Shown here: in pieces, positions 32,972 to 42,116 of the stretch | Layout of the letters: each line of letters starts with the position of its first letter | Position numbering within the stretch: position 1 is the first letter of the stretch | NCBI GenBank assembly: GCA_038526915.1 | Contig: JBCBGF010000014.1 | Location: 1 to 64,000, forward strand | Length of the DNA stretch: 64,000 nt | Origin: JBCBGF01 sp038526915 | GTDB lineage: Bacteria; Pseudomonadota; Alphaproteobacteria; Rhodobacterales; Rhodobacteraceae | Reading direction: 5' to 3' | The notes under the pieces: model-generated | The model's database searches: none | What the model was told of the DNA's origin: nothing | What the model saw: only the letters and a program-made list of their open reading frames with translations | Position numbers and translations under genes: made by a program

Positions 32972-33463
32972 TCACCCCTCATCCCCAAACGCCGCCAGAT
33001 CCGCCCCAGCGATCCGGAAATATACCTTCTCCGACACTACCTCCCCCCCCACGCCTTCATAAAACGCGATCGCTCGGGGATTGTCGGTCTCCGCCGTCCA
33101 GTCAAACCGCGCGCAGCCGAGCTTTGCGGCGTGGCGGCCAAGCGTCGTCAGAAACGCGCGCCCCAGCCCGCTGCCACGCATGCCTGCGCTAATGAACAGG
33201 TCTTTCATAAACAAGGTCCCCGCCGCCGTCAGGGCCGGATGGAGCAAGGTGACGTTGGCAAAGCCCACAGCCCGTCCCCCCGCCCAGGCGATCAACGCGT
33301 CACAGCCCGACCCCCCGCCAAGAATGGCCTCGGCCGCCATCCGTGCCTCACCCGGGTCCGCACTGTCATCGCCCCAGTAATAGGCGTGAGATTCCTGCAA
33401 AAGATCGGCCAGCGCAGACTGATCCTCTAAGTCCGCCCAGCGGAACGCCACCGCCGGGGCCAC
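32972..33463 (-). CDS. GNAT-family N-acetyltransferase
   Basis: 163 aa from GTG 33463. Acetyl-CoA motif A: MKDLFISAGMRGSGLGRAFLTTLGRHA. Motif B: CARFDWTAETDNPRAIAFYEGVGGE. The sequence resembles diamine/thialysine acetyltransferases and tabtoxin-resistance-like members. It lies five bases after the MORN-protein stop, so it is probably co-transcribed. Acceptor unknown. Confidence 0.85.
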   Translation of the reverse strand: MAPAVAFRWADLEDQSALADLLQESHAYYWGDDSADPGEARMAAEAILGGGSGCDALIAWAGGRAVGFANVTLLHPALTAAGTLFMKDLFISAGMRGSGLGRAFLTTLGRHAAKLGCARFDWTAETDNPRAIAFYEGVGGEVVSEKVYFRIAGADLAAFGDEG

Positions 33464-33468
33464 AGGGC

Positions 33469-34896
33469 CTACTCCGTCGCAGTCTCGCCCTCGCCTTGGG
33501 TCAACGCGCCGTTCACCCAGGTGCCCTCGGCCACCTCGCCCGAGGCATAGCGGATCGTGCCCGCACCTTCGCGCCGGCCATTGACGAAATTGCCCTCGTA
33601 GACATCGCCATTGGCATAGGTCGCCACGCCTGCGCCATTGATCTCACCCCCGGCCCATTCACCGGTATAGGAAAACCCTTCGGCCATGCGGATCGTGCCC
33701 TGGCCCTCGCGCACACCGTTGACGAACTCGCCTTCATAAACCGTGCCATCGGCATAGGTCGCGATCCCTTGCCCGTGCCGCTGCCCTTCGACCCAGTCGC
33801 CTTCATAGCGATAGCCATCGGTATAGGTCATGATCCCTTGCCCATGGTTCTGGGCATTGCGGAACTCGCCTTCATAGACGAGGCCATTGGCATAGACCGC
33901 CCGGCCCTGGCCCTCGATCACACCGGCGACCCACTGGCCCTCATAGGTGGAGCCATCGGCATAGGTGATCTTGCCGGTGCCATCGGCGACACCATCGACG
34001 AAGGTGCCGACATAGACTGAGCCATCGGGATAGGTCACCGTGCCTTCGCCCGCGATCGAGCCTTCGACCCAGGTTCCGTCATAGACATAGCCGTCAGTCG
34101 CGGTGAACGTGCCTTGGCCGTGGCGCTTGTCGGCCAGGAACTCACCGGCGTAAACGTCGGAATTGGCGTAGGTCACGATGCCTTCGCCCTCGCGCTGGCC
34201 ATTGACGAACGCGCCCACGTAGACGTCGCCATTGGGCTGGACCAGCCGGCCCTGCCCGTGGATCTGGCCATCGAGCCAGCCGCCCTCATAGACCAGCCCA
34301 TCCGGCATGGTCAGCGTCCCTTCGCCCGAGCGTTTGTCTGCCACCAGGCTGCCTTCATAGACCGCGCCATCTGGGTATTCGATCCGGCCCTGGCCTTCCT
34401 TGACGCCATCGACCCACTCGCCCTCGTAGACATAGCCCGAGGGGCTTTCCATCCGGCCTGTGCCGGAATGCTGGGCGTTCACGAAGCCGCCGGTATAGAT
34501 CACCCCGTTTGCATAGGTCGCAACGCCTTCGCCGGTCATCTCCCCGTCAAGCCAGTCGCCTTCATAGGTGCCGCCATCGGCAAAGGTGATCTTGCCGGTG
34601 CCCTCGGGCTTGCCCGCAACAAACGATCCCTCATAGACCGATCCATTGGGGAACTTGGCCATTCCCTGGCCGCGGATCTCGCCATCAACCCATTCGCCCA
34701 CATATTCATAGCCGTTGGGCAGGCGGTAGCTGCCTTGCCCATGCTGTTTGCCGTCGCGGAACGTGCCTTCATAGATTCCGCCGTCATCATACTGCTTTGT
34801 CTGGACGTCACCGTCGCTTTGGGCCCAGGCCCCAGTGGCCATCAGCGCAAAGAGCAGTCCGGTGCCGGCGGTCCGGACGAATGTCGACAATGCCAT
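33469..34896 (-). CDS. Exported MORN-repeat protein
   Basis: 475 aa. A signal peptide (TAGTGLLFALMATGAWAQ) is followed by about 19 uninterrupted MORN repeats of exactly 23 residues, each of the form (Y)xYEGxF/WxxGxxxGxGxxxYxxG, almost to the C-terminus. Even- and odd-numbered repeats alternate Trp and Phe after the EG pair (GEW / GxF), with a phase break around repeats 9-10. Such proteins form long curved beta ribbons; no catalytic domain is attached. Probably a periplasmic or outer-surface scaffold (inference). First gene of a pair with the GNAT gene. Confidence 0.9.
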   Translation of the reverse strand: MALSTFVRTAGTGLLFALMATGAWAQSDGDVQTKQYDDGGIYEGTFRDGKQHGQGSYRLPNGYEYVGEWVDGEIRGQGMAKFPNGSVYEGSFVAGKPEGTGKITFADGGTYEGDWLDGEMTGEGVATYANGVIYTGGFVNAQHSGTGRMESPSGYVYEGEWVDGVKEGQGRIEYPDGAVYEGSLVADKRSGEGTLTMPDGLVYEGGWLDGQIHGQGRLVQPNGDVYVGAFVNGQREGEGIVTYANSDVYAGEFLADKRHGQGTFTATDGYVYDGTWVEGSIAGEGTVTYPDGSVYVGTFVDGVADGTGKITYADGSTYEGQWVAGVIEGQGRAVYANGLVYEGEFRNAQNHGQGIMTYTDGYRYEGDWVEGQRHGQGIATYADGTVYEGEFVNGVREGQGTIRMAEGFSYTGEWAGGEINGAGVATYANGDVYEGNFVNGRREGAGTIRYASGEVAEGTWVNGALTQGEGETATE

Positions 34897-35054
34897 GTCA
34901 GGCTCCCTTTCCTGTGTGCCCCATCCCCGTGTTCGGGCCTGTGGTTCGGGGCACGATGATCCTAAGTGAGCCGCCCATGGCCCGCAACGCTTTTTGCCCT
35001 ATCCCTTTCCCTCGCACACGGTTCTGTTAAGAGGGCCGAAAACCGCAAGAGACT

Positions 35055-36722
35055 ATGATGAGCGATCGTTTCCGCCTGATGCTGGCGCAGTTGAACCCCA
35101 CCGTGGGCGACCTTGCGGGCAATGCCGACAAGGCACGCGCGGCGTGGGCCAGGGCCAAGGCCACAGGGGCCGATATGGTCGCGCTGCCCGAGATGTTCAT
35201 CACCGGCTACCAGACCCAGGATCTGGTGATGAAGCCGGCGTTTACGCGCGACGCCATGGTCCATGTGGACGCCCTGCAGGCCGATTGTGCCGAGGGTCCG
35301 GCGCTGGCCATCGGCGGGCCGCTCATTCAGGGCGGCAAGCTTTACAACGCTTATCACGTGCTGAAGGGCGGGCGGCTGGTCGCGCAGGTGCTCAAGCACC
35401 ATCTGCCCAACGAGACGGTCTTCGACGAGGTGCGCCTCTTCGCCTCCGGCCCCCTCAGCGGGCCGTTTTCCGTGGATAACCTCACCCGGATCGGCACGCC
35501 CATCTGCGAAGATGCCTGGCACGCCGATGTGGCCGAGACGTTGGAGGAAAGCGGGGCGGAAATCCTGCTGGTGCCCAACGGATCGCCCTATTACCGCGGC
35601 AAGTACGACACCCGGATCAACCACATGGTGGCCCGCGTGGTCGAAACCGGGCTGCCGCTGGTCTACCTCAACACGGTGGGCGCGCAGGACGATCAGATCT
35701 TTGACGGGGCGAGCTTTGTGCTGAACCCCGGCGGGGAGTTGGCGGTCGAACTCGACGCGTTCGAGGAAGTCCTGCAGATGGTCGAGTTTGAGAACGGGCC
35801 CGATGGCTGGCGGGCGGTGCCCGGCCCCAAGGCGAGCTTTCCCGATGCCTGGGAACAGGATTACCGTGCCATGATGACGGCGCTGGGCGACTACTGCCGA
35901 AAGACGGGGTTCACCAAGGTTCTGCTGGGTCTATCGGGTGGGATCGACAGTGCGCTGGTGGCCGTGATCGCCGCCGATGCGCTGGGGCCTGACAACGTGC
36001 GCTGCGTCATGCTGCCCTCGGAATATACCTCTGACCACTCGCTGGAGGATGCCGCTGCTGTTGCCAATGCGCTAGGCTGCCGCCTCGACACCGTGCCGAT
36101 CTCAGGCCCCCGGGCGGCGGTGACCGAGGCCCTGGCGGGTCTCTTCGCCGGGACCGAACCCGATATTGCCGAGGAAAACATCCAGTCGCGGTTGCGAGGC
36201 CTCCTGCTGATGGCCTTGTCGAACAAGTTCGGCGAGATGCTGTTGACCACCGGCAACAAGTCCGAGGTCGCGGTGGGTTATGCCACGATCTATGGCGATA
36301 TGTCCGGCGGCTATAACCCGCTGAAGGACCTATATAAAACCCGCGTGTTCGAGACCTGTCGCTGGCGCAACGCCAATCACCGGCCCTGGATGAAGGGCCC
36401 CGCGGGCGAGGTGATCGCGCCGCGTGTGATCGACAAACCCCCCTCGGCCGAGCTGCGCGAAGACCAGAAGGACGAGGACAGCTTGCCGCCCTACGAGATC
36501 CTAGATGCCATCCTCGACGGCCTGATCGACCGCGAGGCGAGCGTGGCCGATCTGGTGGCCGAAGGCTTCGACCGGGCCACGGTCAAGCGCGTCGAACACC
36601 TGATCTACATCAGCGAGTACAAACGCTTCCAATCCGCGCCCGGGCCACGCCTGACGAAACGCGCCTTCTGGCTCGACCGCCGCTATCCCATCGTCAATCG
36701 GTGGCGCGACGGCTCAGGCTGA
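35055..36722 (+). CDS. nadE: Glutamine-dependent NAD+ synthetase
   Basis: Makes NAD+ from nicotinate adenine dinucleotide using ammonia channelled from glutamine. 555 aa, two domains. The N-terminal nitrilase-type glutaminase has catalytic Glu (ALPEMFITGYQTQD), Lys (LKHHLPNETVFDE) and Cys (PICEDAWHADV, C151). The C-terminal synthetase has the P-loop LLGLSGGIDSALVAVIA and GNKSEVAVGYATIYGDMSGGYNPLKDLYKT. The start is the first of two adjacent ATGs. Its 3' end overlaps the convergent kinase-like gene by 29 bases. Confidence 0.96.
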   Translation: MMSDRFRLMLAQLNPTVGDLAGNADKARAAWARAKATGADMVALPEMFITGYQTQDLVMKPAFTRDAMVHVDALQADCAEGPALAIGGPLIQGGKLYNAYHVLKGGRLVAQVLKHHLPNETVFDEVRLFASGPLSGPFSVDNLTRIGTPICEDAWHADVAETLEESGAEILLVPNGSPYYRGKYDTRINHMVARVVETGLPLVYLNTVGAQDDQIFDGASFVLNPGGELAVELDAFEEVLQMVEFENGPDGWRAVPGPKASFPDAWEQDYRAMMTALGDYCRKTGFTKVLLGLSGGIDSALVAVIAADALGPDNVRCVMLPSEYTSDHSLEDAAAVANALGCRLDTVPISGPRAAVTEALAGLFAGTEPDIAEENIQSRLRGLLLMALSNKFGEMLLTTGNKSEVAVGYATIYGDMSGGYNPLKDLYKTRVFETCRWRNANHRPWMKGPAGEVIAPRVIDKPPSAELREDQKDEDSLPPYEILDAILDGLIDREASVADLVAEGFDRATVKRVEHLIYISEYKRFQSAPGPRLTKRAFWLDRRYPIVNRWRDGSG

Positions 36723-37809
36723 CGCGGGGCGATGGCAGGGCCGCCGCCTGCAAGACCCCCGGCACCGTCAGATCCAACACTGCCTGCCCGCCGGTCTGGG
36801 AGTTCTCGGTAATCAAAACCGATCCCCCCAGCGAGTCGATCTGGGTGCGCAGGCGGGTGTCTTGTTCGTGGTCGCGCGTCTCGGCCGTGCCATCCCAGCC
36901 AACCCGCAGATGCACGGCGTCGGGATTGGTCGCGTCGGGGTGCAGCGTGATTCGAATGGTCGTCTCGGCCCGCGTCGCGGCATAGCGCAGCGCGGCTTGC
37001 AGGCTGGGGGCCACTCGTGCGGTGGGGCCCACGATATGCGCCTCGGGGAAACAGATGCTCAGCGCGCGATCGGGATCGACCATCGCCGCCACATCGCGGC
37101 ACAGATGCCCCACATCGATCGTGCTGTCGCCAAACCCCGCTGCCGCCTGCGCCAGTTCCTGATCGTTTTCAAACCTGTCGATCTCATCCAGCGCGTCCAC
37201 AGCGGTCTCGATCATCATCGACAACAGCTGTTCCTTACGCTCCAGCGGTGGCCGAAACTCGGTCCGCAGCATCCGGCCCAGCGACACGATGTTGTTCAAC
37301 GGCCCACGCATCGCCGTCGTCGCCGCAAAGGCCAAGGTCTGAAGCGTGGTCACCTGGCGCCGCATCGCACCGGAATCCACGGCAAGGTGGTGGGCGCGTT
37401 CCTTGGCCGGGGTGATATCCACCGCTGATCCTATGAGCGCCGCAATCGTGCGCCCTTCGCGCACCGGCGTCAGGCTGGTCCGCCACCAGCGCTTGCCCGT
37501 GGGCAATTCCAGCTCTTCCTCATAGGAAGTAGCCGTGTTGGCCGTCAGGCATGCGCGATAGTTCGCACAGACCGTGTCGGCCAGCCGCGGCGGCAATACC
37601 TCATGGGGTGTCTTGCCCGAAACCGCATCGCTCGACATACCTGTTTCGCGTTCATGAGCGGCGTTCAGCCCGCCAAACCGCAGCGTCTGATCCGGCGCAA
37701 CGGAAATAATAAACATTGGATTATCAAAGAGCTGCACCGAGCGCAGCAGATCGGCCACCAAGAATTGGCCCGCGTTATACAGCATGTAATCACCCAGCTG
37801 ATCTATCAA
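36694..37809 (-). CDS. PAS-domain protein with degenerate histidine-kinase core
   Basis: 371 aa from TTG 37809 (an ATG eight codons later is possible). Residues ~25-135 form a PAS domain (DNPMFIISVAPDQTLRFGGLNAAHERETGMSS ... GSAVDITPAKE). The DHp-like helices follow (LAFAATTAMRGPLNNIVSLGRML). The phospho-acceptor position that is His in SHELRTPLN-type boxes is Thr here (TTAMRGPLNNI), and the C-terminal ATPase-like part lacks a recognisable N box or glycine-rich lid. It is probably a pseudokinase that senses or docks but does not phosphorylate. Its 3' end overlaps nadE. Confidence 0.7.
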   Translation of the reverse strand: MIDQLGDYMLYNAGQFLVADLLRSVQLFDNPMFIISVAPDQTLRFGGLNAAHERETGMSSDAVSGKTPHEVLPPRLADTVCANYRACLTANTATSYEEELELPTGKRWWRTSLTPVREGRTIAALIGSAVDITPAKERAHHLAVDSGAMRRQVTTLQTLAFAATTAMRGPLNNIVSLGRMLRTEFRPPLERKEQLLSMMIETAVDALDEIDRFENDQELAQAAAGFGDSTIDVGHLCRDVAAMVDPDRALSICFPEAHIVGPTARVAPSLQAALRYAATRAETTIRITLHPDATNPDAVHLRVGWDGTAETRDHEQDTRLRTQIDSLGGSVLITENSQTGGQAVLDLTVPGVLQAAALPSPRVSLSRRATD

Positions 37810-37896
37810 AGCCCTGAGTGTGTGCCTAAGGCCCCGTGCCTGAGCAGGGGGTTAACCACGCAAAGCGCGCGCCCGCCAAAATGGTTAGAATGCGAT

Positions 37897-37916
37897 GGGT
37901 CCCAGGGTTAGGACCC
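37897..37916 (-). terminator. Short hairpin at the pfkB-type gene 3' end
   Basis: GGGTCC-N8-GGACCC overlaps the first base of the kinase stop codon region and is followed on the minus strand by ATCGCATTC. No U-run, so a weak terminator at best. Confidence 0.3.
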
Positions 37917-38866
37917 TAAAGCTTGCGGATGCTGCACTTGGCAAACAACTCTTCCACCGTCTCGCGGTCGCAGAGCCGGGTGGCCTCGGTCGTGACGGCG
38001 GCGGCCGCGGCGGCGACGCCGAATTGCAAACAGGTTTCCACCGCCCATTCCCGCGCCAGCGCCAGTGTGAAGGCGCCCACGAAACTGTCGCCCGCGCCCA
38101 CCGCACTCACCACCTCCACCGGCGCGCTGACCGCGTGCCAACTGCCGTCGGCGGTGGACAGAACCGATCCATCCGCCCCCCGCGCCACGATCACATGGCG
38201 GGCTACACCTTTCTTCACCAGGCTTTCGGCAAAGCGGGCCGTGTCTTCGGGCGTGGGATGCGCCTCACCGGCCAGCTCCTCGCCCTCTTCCCCATCCATG
38301 CGCAACACATACAGCGCCTCATTGGGCTCTTCGGCCAGGTTGAACAGCGCAGGCCCCGAAGTATCCACGATCAACCGCGCACCGCGGCCCGCAACATGGC
38401 TCGACAGGATCGAGGGGAAATCCTTCGCCACCCCAGGCGGCTGACTGCCCGAGAGAACCACCAGCGTGCCATCGCCCGTCGCCTGATCCACGGTGGTCAG
38501 CGCGCGCGGCACGTCCTCTTCCTTCCAGGACGGCCCTGGCATGACAAAGCGGTATTGCTGGCCGCTGGCCTCTTCGGTCACCGACACCGACTGCCGCGTT
38601 TCGCCTGGGCCCTGAAACGCCACGGTGGCCACGCCTTCCAGCGCCAGCAGTTGCAACAGATGCGCCCCCGTCGCCCCGCCAATCGCCACCAGCGCGGTCG
38701 ATTGCCCGCCCAACTGCCGGATCGCGCGGCTCACGTTGATGCCGCCGCCGCCGGGATCGATATGCGGCTCGCCACAGCGCAGCTTGGGGCCAGCCTCGAC
38801 CTGAGGCGTCGCGGTGGCGTAATCGACCGTGGGGTTCAGCGTGATGGTGAGGATATGGGCTTTCAT
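37916..38866 (-). CDS. PfkB-family sugar kinase (6-phosphofructokinase II / 1-PFK-like)
   Basis: 316 aa from ATG 38866; a 29-residue upstream extension is non-homologous. The PfkB/FruK N-terminal hallmark ITLNPTVDYATATPQVEAG and the substrate loop DPGGGGINVSRAIRQLGG are clear. The anion-hole/catalytic motif GAGDSFVGAFTLALARE carries the catalytic Asp. The overall pattern matches E. coli PfkB and 1-phosphofructokinases, so it phosphorylates a sugar phosphate. No PTS or aldolase gene is adjacent. Confidence 0.85.
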   Translation of the reverse strand: MKAHILTITLNPTVDYATATPQVEAGPKLRCGEPHIDPGGGGINVSRAIRQLGGQSTALVAIGGATGAHLLQLLALEGVATVAFQGPGETRQSVSVTEEASGQQYRFVMPGPSWKEEDVPRALTTVDQATGDGTLVVLSGSQPPGVAKDFPSILSSHVAGRGARLIVDTSGPALFNLAEEPNEALYVLRMDGEEGEELAGEAHPTPEDTARFAESLVKKGVARHVIVARGADGSVLSTADGSWHAVSAPVEVVSAVGAGDSFVGAFTLALAREWAVETCLQFGVAAAAAAVTTEATRLCDRETVEELFAKCSIRKL

Positions 38867-38941
38867 GGCCGGTCCCGATGCGGTGTTTGCGCTAACTTGA
38901 GGCGCGGGCACCCTCGGGGACGGGGCCTGCATCGTCAACCA

Positions 38942-38979
38942 CAAAAAGGGCACGCCCCCGTGTGCGAAGGGGCGCGCCC
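38942..38979 (-). terminator. Rho-independent terminator of the MBL hydrolase gene
   Basis: On the minus strand an 11-bp stem GGGCGCGCCCC / GGGGCGTGCCC (one G-U pair) with a 10-nt loop is followed by TTTTTGT. It begins 34 bases after the stop of the gene at 39013. This is the clearest intrinsic terminator in the window. Confidence 0.85.
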
Positions 38980-39012
38980 GGTCGGATAGCCTTCCGGGTA
39001 AGGGGGTCAGGT

Positions 39013-39951
39013 CTAGCCGACACTCATCTGATAGGTGGCGGGCACATAACGGAACCCGTCATCGCGCGTCTCGACAAAGCCCATCGCCGGGAACGGCATG
39101 TGATAGCCGATCATCGGGATCTTGTCCGCGGCCAGCATCCCCAGCACCGCACGGCGCGAGGCGGCGGCCGCCGCCTTGTCCATATCAAACCGCACCTCCC
39201 AATCGGGATAGGCCAGCGACCAGACAAAGTGGTTGGCGAGGTCTGCGATCAGGACAAGCTGCGCGCCGTCCGACTCGACCCTATAGACCATGTGCCCCGG
39301 CGTGTGCCCGAACGCCGCCATGCCAGTGATGCCCGAGGCGACGCTGCCGCCATCGCCGATAAAGCTGAACTGTTCGGCCAAGGGGCGCACGTTGCCTTCA
39401 AACCCGTCATTGCCTTGGGCGGCCCAGGCATCGAACTCCACCTGGCCGGTGACATAGCGCGCGTTGGGGAAGGTCGCCGCGCCGTCGGTGAGCAAACCGC
39501 CGATATGGTCGCCATGCATATGGGTGATCACGACCACGTCGATCTGATCGGGGGTGTAGCCTGCCACGGCCAGCGCGCCGGTGATCCCCGCGCCATTGAG
39601 GCCGGTGTCGAACAGCACAAGTTCCGCCCCGGTGTTGACGACCGTGGGCGTGAAATAGAACTGCGCGCGGTCGGCGGGGATAAAGTTCGCCTCCGACACC
39701 TCTTGGAACGTCGCGGCATCCACGTTCATGCCAAAGATGCCTTGGGGGTCGTCGGTAACGGTGCGGGTTCCGGCCAGTAGGGCGGTGACTTCGAAGGCGC
39801 CAAGCGTGAAGCGATTGAACATCTGGCTTGAGGCACCCAGCATTGGCGCAGCGGCTTGCGCATCGGTCGCGCTGGCGAGGAAAGCCGAGGCGAAGGGAAG
39901 CGAAGCACCAGCGGCCAGAGCCGAGCGGCGGGAGAGGGGGCGATGTGACAT
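39013..39951 (-). CDS. Exported MBL-fold metallo-hydrolase
   Basis: 312 aa. Twin-arginine-like signal SRRSALAAGASLPFASAFLA with cleavage near DAQA-AAP. The zinc motif is VVITHMHGDHIGGLL. Further ligands lie in AFGHTPGHMVYRV and ADLANHFVWSL, and PMIGYHMPFPAMGFVE. Similar exported MBL enzymes hydrolyse lactones or esters, including quorum-quenching lactonases. Substrate unknown. Confidence 0.88.
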   Translation of the reverse strand: MSHRPLSRRSALAAGASLPFASAFLASATDAQAAAPMLGASSQMFNRFTLGAFEVTALLAGTRTVTDDPQGIFGMNVDAATFQEVSEANFIPADRAQFYFTPTVVNTGAELVLFDTGLNGAGITGALAVAGYTPDQIDVVVITHMHGDHIGGLLTDGAATFPNARYVTGQVEFDAWAAQGNDGFEGNVRPLAEQFSFIGDGGSVASGITGMAAFGHTPGHMVYRVESDGAQLVLIADLANHFVWSLAYPDWEVRFDMDKAAAAASRRAVLGMLAADKIPMIGYHMPFPAMGFVETRDDGFRYVPATYQMSVG

Positions 39952-40138
39952 GGAGGTGTCCCTATATGTTGCGACCAGCTGTCGCAGGACCTAGGCCTGA
40001 TGAAGACTTCGTAAACCGGCGCACAGGAGATGTGCGCGGGTGTGAGGGTCACGTTTGTGGGAGCGGGCATGGGCCTCGCCCTTGGTCCCTTTGTGTTGCG
40101 GCACCGGGACAAAACGGCGAGGCGACCCTGAAGCAAAA

Positions 40139-40211
40139 CACGCCCCGGACCCGATCCGGGGCCTCCGCGCCCCTCGCGGATCTCGGTCCCGGGTCAAGCC
40201 CGGGACGGGCG
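40139..40211. repeat. GC-rich intergenic palindrome pair (site 5)
   Basis: GCCCCGGACCCGATCCGGGGC (40141-40161) and GTCCCGGGTCAAGCCCGGGAC (40187-40207), the same two-unit module as at the other sites. The rest of the 265-base gap (39952-40216) shows no gene. Confidence 0.75.
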
Positions 40212-40216
40212 ACCCG

Positions 40217-40621
40217 TCACTCCCACCACCGATCAATCGCCGCGATATCGTCGTCCGACCACCCGAAATGATGCGCCAACTCATGCACGAACACATGCGC
40301 CACCAGATCGGGCAGCGTCACATCCCCCCGCGCGCACCATTCATCCAGGATCGGACGGCGAAAGAGCCAGATCGTATCCGGCCCCATCGGCTGATCCATC
40401 ACGGACTTTTCGGTGAGCGGGATGCCGTCATAAAGCCCCGTCAACTCGAACGGATCCGCCATCTCCATCTCTTTCAGCATGGCCTCAGGCGCAAAGTCCT
40501 CGATCCGTAGCGCGACCTCACCCGCCGCCGCGCGATACGCCTCGGGCAACGCGGCAATCGCCGCCCGCGCCATCCCGGCCATCTCTTCGGCGTCGGGCGC
40601 TGTGATCTCACTCCAGTCCAT
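40217..40621 (-). CDS. Minimal zinc metallopeptidase (zincin, DUF1025-type)
   Basis: 134 aa from ATG 40621; a longer in-frame extension overlaps gltX and is rejected. The zinc motif is FVHELAHHFGWSDDDI (HExxH with a downstream Asp). The conserved block PFELTGLYDGIPLTEKSVMD and IWLFRRPILDEW fit the small possible-zincin family (metallopeptidase family protein). Cytoplasmic; substrate unknown. Divergent from gltX. Confidence 0.85.
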   Translation of the reverse strand: MDWSEITAPDAEEMAGMARAAIAALPEAYRAAAGEVALRIEDFAPEAMLKEMEMADPFELTGLYDGIPLTEKSVMDQPMGPDTIWLFRRPILDEWCARGDVTLPDLVAHVFVHELAHHFGWSDDDIAAIDRWWE

Positions 40622-40684
40622 CGCCCAGATATGGACAAATCGCACCGCCTGTGGAAGACCGCGCGCTCTATTGGAGACCCGCCC

Positions 40685-42007
40685 ATGACCGTCACCCGCT
40701 TTGCCCCGTCGCCCACGGGATACCTGCATATCGGCAACCTGCGTACTGCGCTCTTTAACTACCTGATCGCGCGGAAGGCGGGCGGCACCTTCATCCTGCG
40801 CATCGACGACACGGACCCCGAGCGATCGAAGGAGGAGTATGTCGATGCGATTCAGGAAGACCTCGAATGGCTAGGCCTGACATGGGACCGGATCGAGCGG
40901 CAGTCCTTGCGGCTCGACCGTTATGCGGAGGCGGCGGACCGGATGCGGGCGGACGGGCGGCTTTATGAAGCGTTTGAGACGCCGACCGAATTGGACCTCA
41001 AGCGCAAGAAGCAGCTCAACATGGGCAAGCCGCCGGTCTATGACCGGGCGGCGTTGGCGTTGAGCGACGACGAGAAGGACCGGCTGCGCGCGGAGCGGGG
41101 CGGGCACTGGCGCTTCAAGCTCGATCAGGAACGGATCGAGTGGGTCGACGGCATTCTGGGCGAAACTTCGATCGACGCCGCCAGCGTGTCGGACCCGGTG
41201 CTGATCCGGGGCGATGGGCAGGTGCTCTACACGCTCGCATCGGTGGTGGACGATACCGAGATGGGTGTGACGGATGTGGTGCGCGGGTCGGACCACGTGA
41301 CGAATACCGCGACGCAGATCCAGATTATTGCGGCTTTGGGGGGCACGTCTCCCCGCTTTGCGCACCATTCGCTCCTGACCGGACCGCAGGGCGAGGGGCT
41401 GTCGAAGCGGCTGGGCACGCTGGCCTTGCGCGATATGCGGGCGCGGGGGGTGGAGCCGATGGCGATCCTGAGCCTGCTGGCGCGGCTCGGCTCGTCGGAC
41501 CCGTTGGAGATGCGCGGCTCGGTGGAAGAGTTGATCGAGGGTTTCGACATCTCGCGCTTCGGGGCCGCGCCCACGAAGTTCGTTGCCGACGACCTTGGCC
41601 CCCTGACCGCGCGGGTCGTGGCGGCGTTGCCATTTGAGGCGATGGCGGATGACATCGCGGCGCTGGGCGTGCCTGGGGACATCGCCGAACAGTTCTGGAC
41701 CACCGTTCGCGAGAACATCGACACCCGCGCGGGCATCGCCGAGTGGTGGGCGCTGTTCCGTGACGGGGCGACGCCGGAGGTGGCGGAGGAAGATCGGGAG
41801 TTCGTGGCGCAGGCCTTTGCGATGCTGCCGCCCTTGCCCTATGGGCCAGAGACCTGGGGCGAATGGACCGCGACGGTGAAGGAGGCCACAGGGCGCAAGG
41901 GGCGGGGGCTCTTCATGCCGCTCCGCCACGCGATCACAGGCCGGCAACGGGGGCCGGAGATGGCGGATGTAATGCCGCTGTTGCAGACGGCGCCAAAGCT
42001 GGGCTGA
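40685..42007 (+). CDS. gltX: Glutamate-tRNA ligase
   Basis: 440 aa class I aminoacyl-tRNA synthetase from ATG 40685. Opening VTRFAPSPTGYLHIGNLRTALFNYL holds the HIGH-type motif HIGN. The KMSKS-type loop is EGLSKRLGTL. The zinc-binding insertion of long GltX proteins is not obvious, and the protein is at the short end of the family, like one of the two GltX copies common in Rhodobacteraceae. It may charge tRNA-Glu and/or tRNA-Gln; a second copy outside the window cannot be excluded. Confidence 0.95.
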   Translation: MTVTRFAPSPTGYLHIGNLRTALFNYLIARKAGGTFILRIDDTDPERSKEEYVDAIQEDLEWLGLTWDRIERQSLRLDRYAEAADRMRADGRLYEAFETPTELDLKRKKQLNMGKPPVYDRAALALSDDEKDRLRAERGGHWRFKLDQERIEWVDGILGETSIDAASVSDPVLIRGDGQVLYTLASVVDDTEMGVTDVVRGSDHVTNTATQIQIIAALGGTSPRFAHHSLLTGPQGEGLSKRLGTLALRDMRARGVEPMAILSLLARLGSSDPLEMRGSVEELIEGFDISRFGAAPTKFVADDLGPLTARVVAALPFEAMADDIAALGVPGDIAEQFWTTVRENIDTRAGIAEWWALFRDGATPEVAEEDREFVAQAFAMLPPLPYGPETWGEWTATVKEATGRKGRGLFMPLRHAITGRQRGPEMADVMPLLQTAPKLG

Positions 42008-42017
42008 GCGCAGAGGG

Positions 42018-42072
42018 GCTGTCTGCCCCGCCACCCTATCGGGTGGCCCCCGAGGATATTCGTGAAGCAAAG
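42018..42072 (+). repeat. GATATT-type upstream element, copy 1
   Basis: GGGGCTGTCTGCCCC palindrome, spacer with CACCC/GGGTG, then CCCCCGAGGATATTC and a diverged tail (GAAGCAAAGAAG). It lies directly upstream of the MATE gene in sense orientation. Related elements precede gcvP and the gene at 58024-58605. Confidence 0.6.
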
Positions 42073-42116
42073 AAGACCATTGCCTGCGCGCGGGATCCGG
42101 TGTCAGGTCTGCGGTG

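Noticed and set aside
34114..34959. Long plus-strand ORF antisense to the MORN-repeat gene
   Set aside because: It is produced by the 69-bp periodicity of the MORN repeats on the other strand; no family resemblance.
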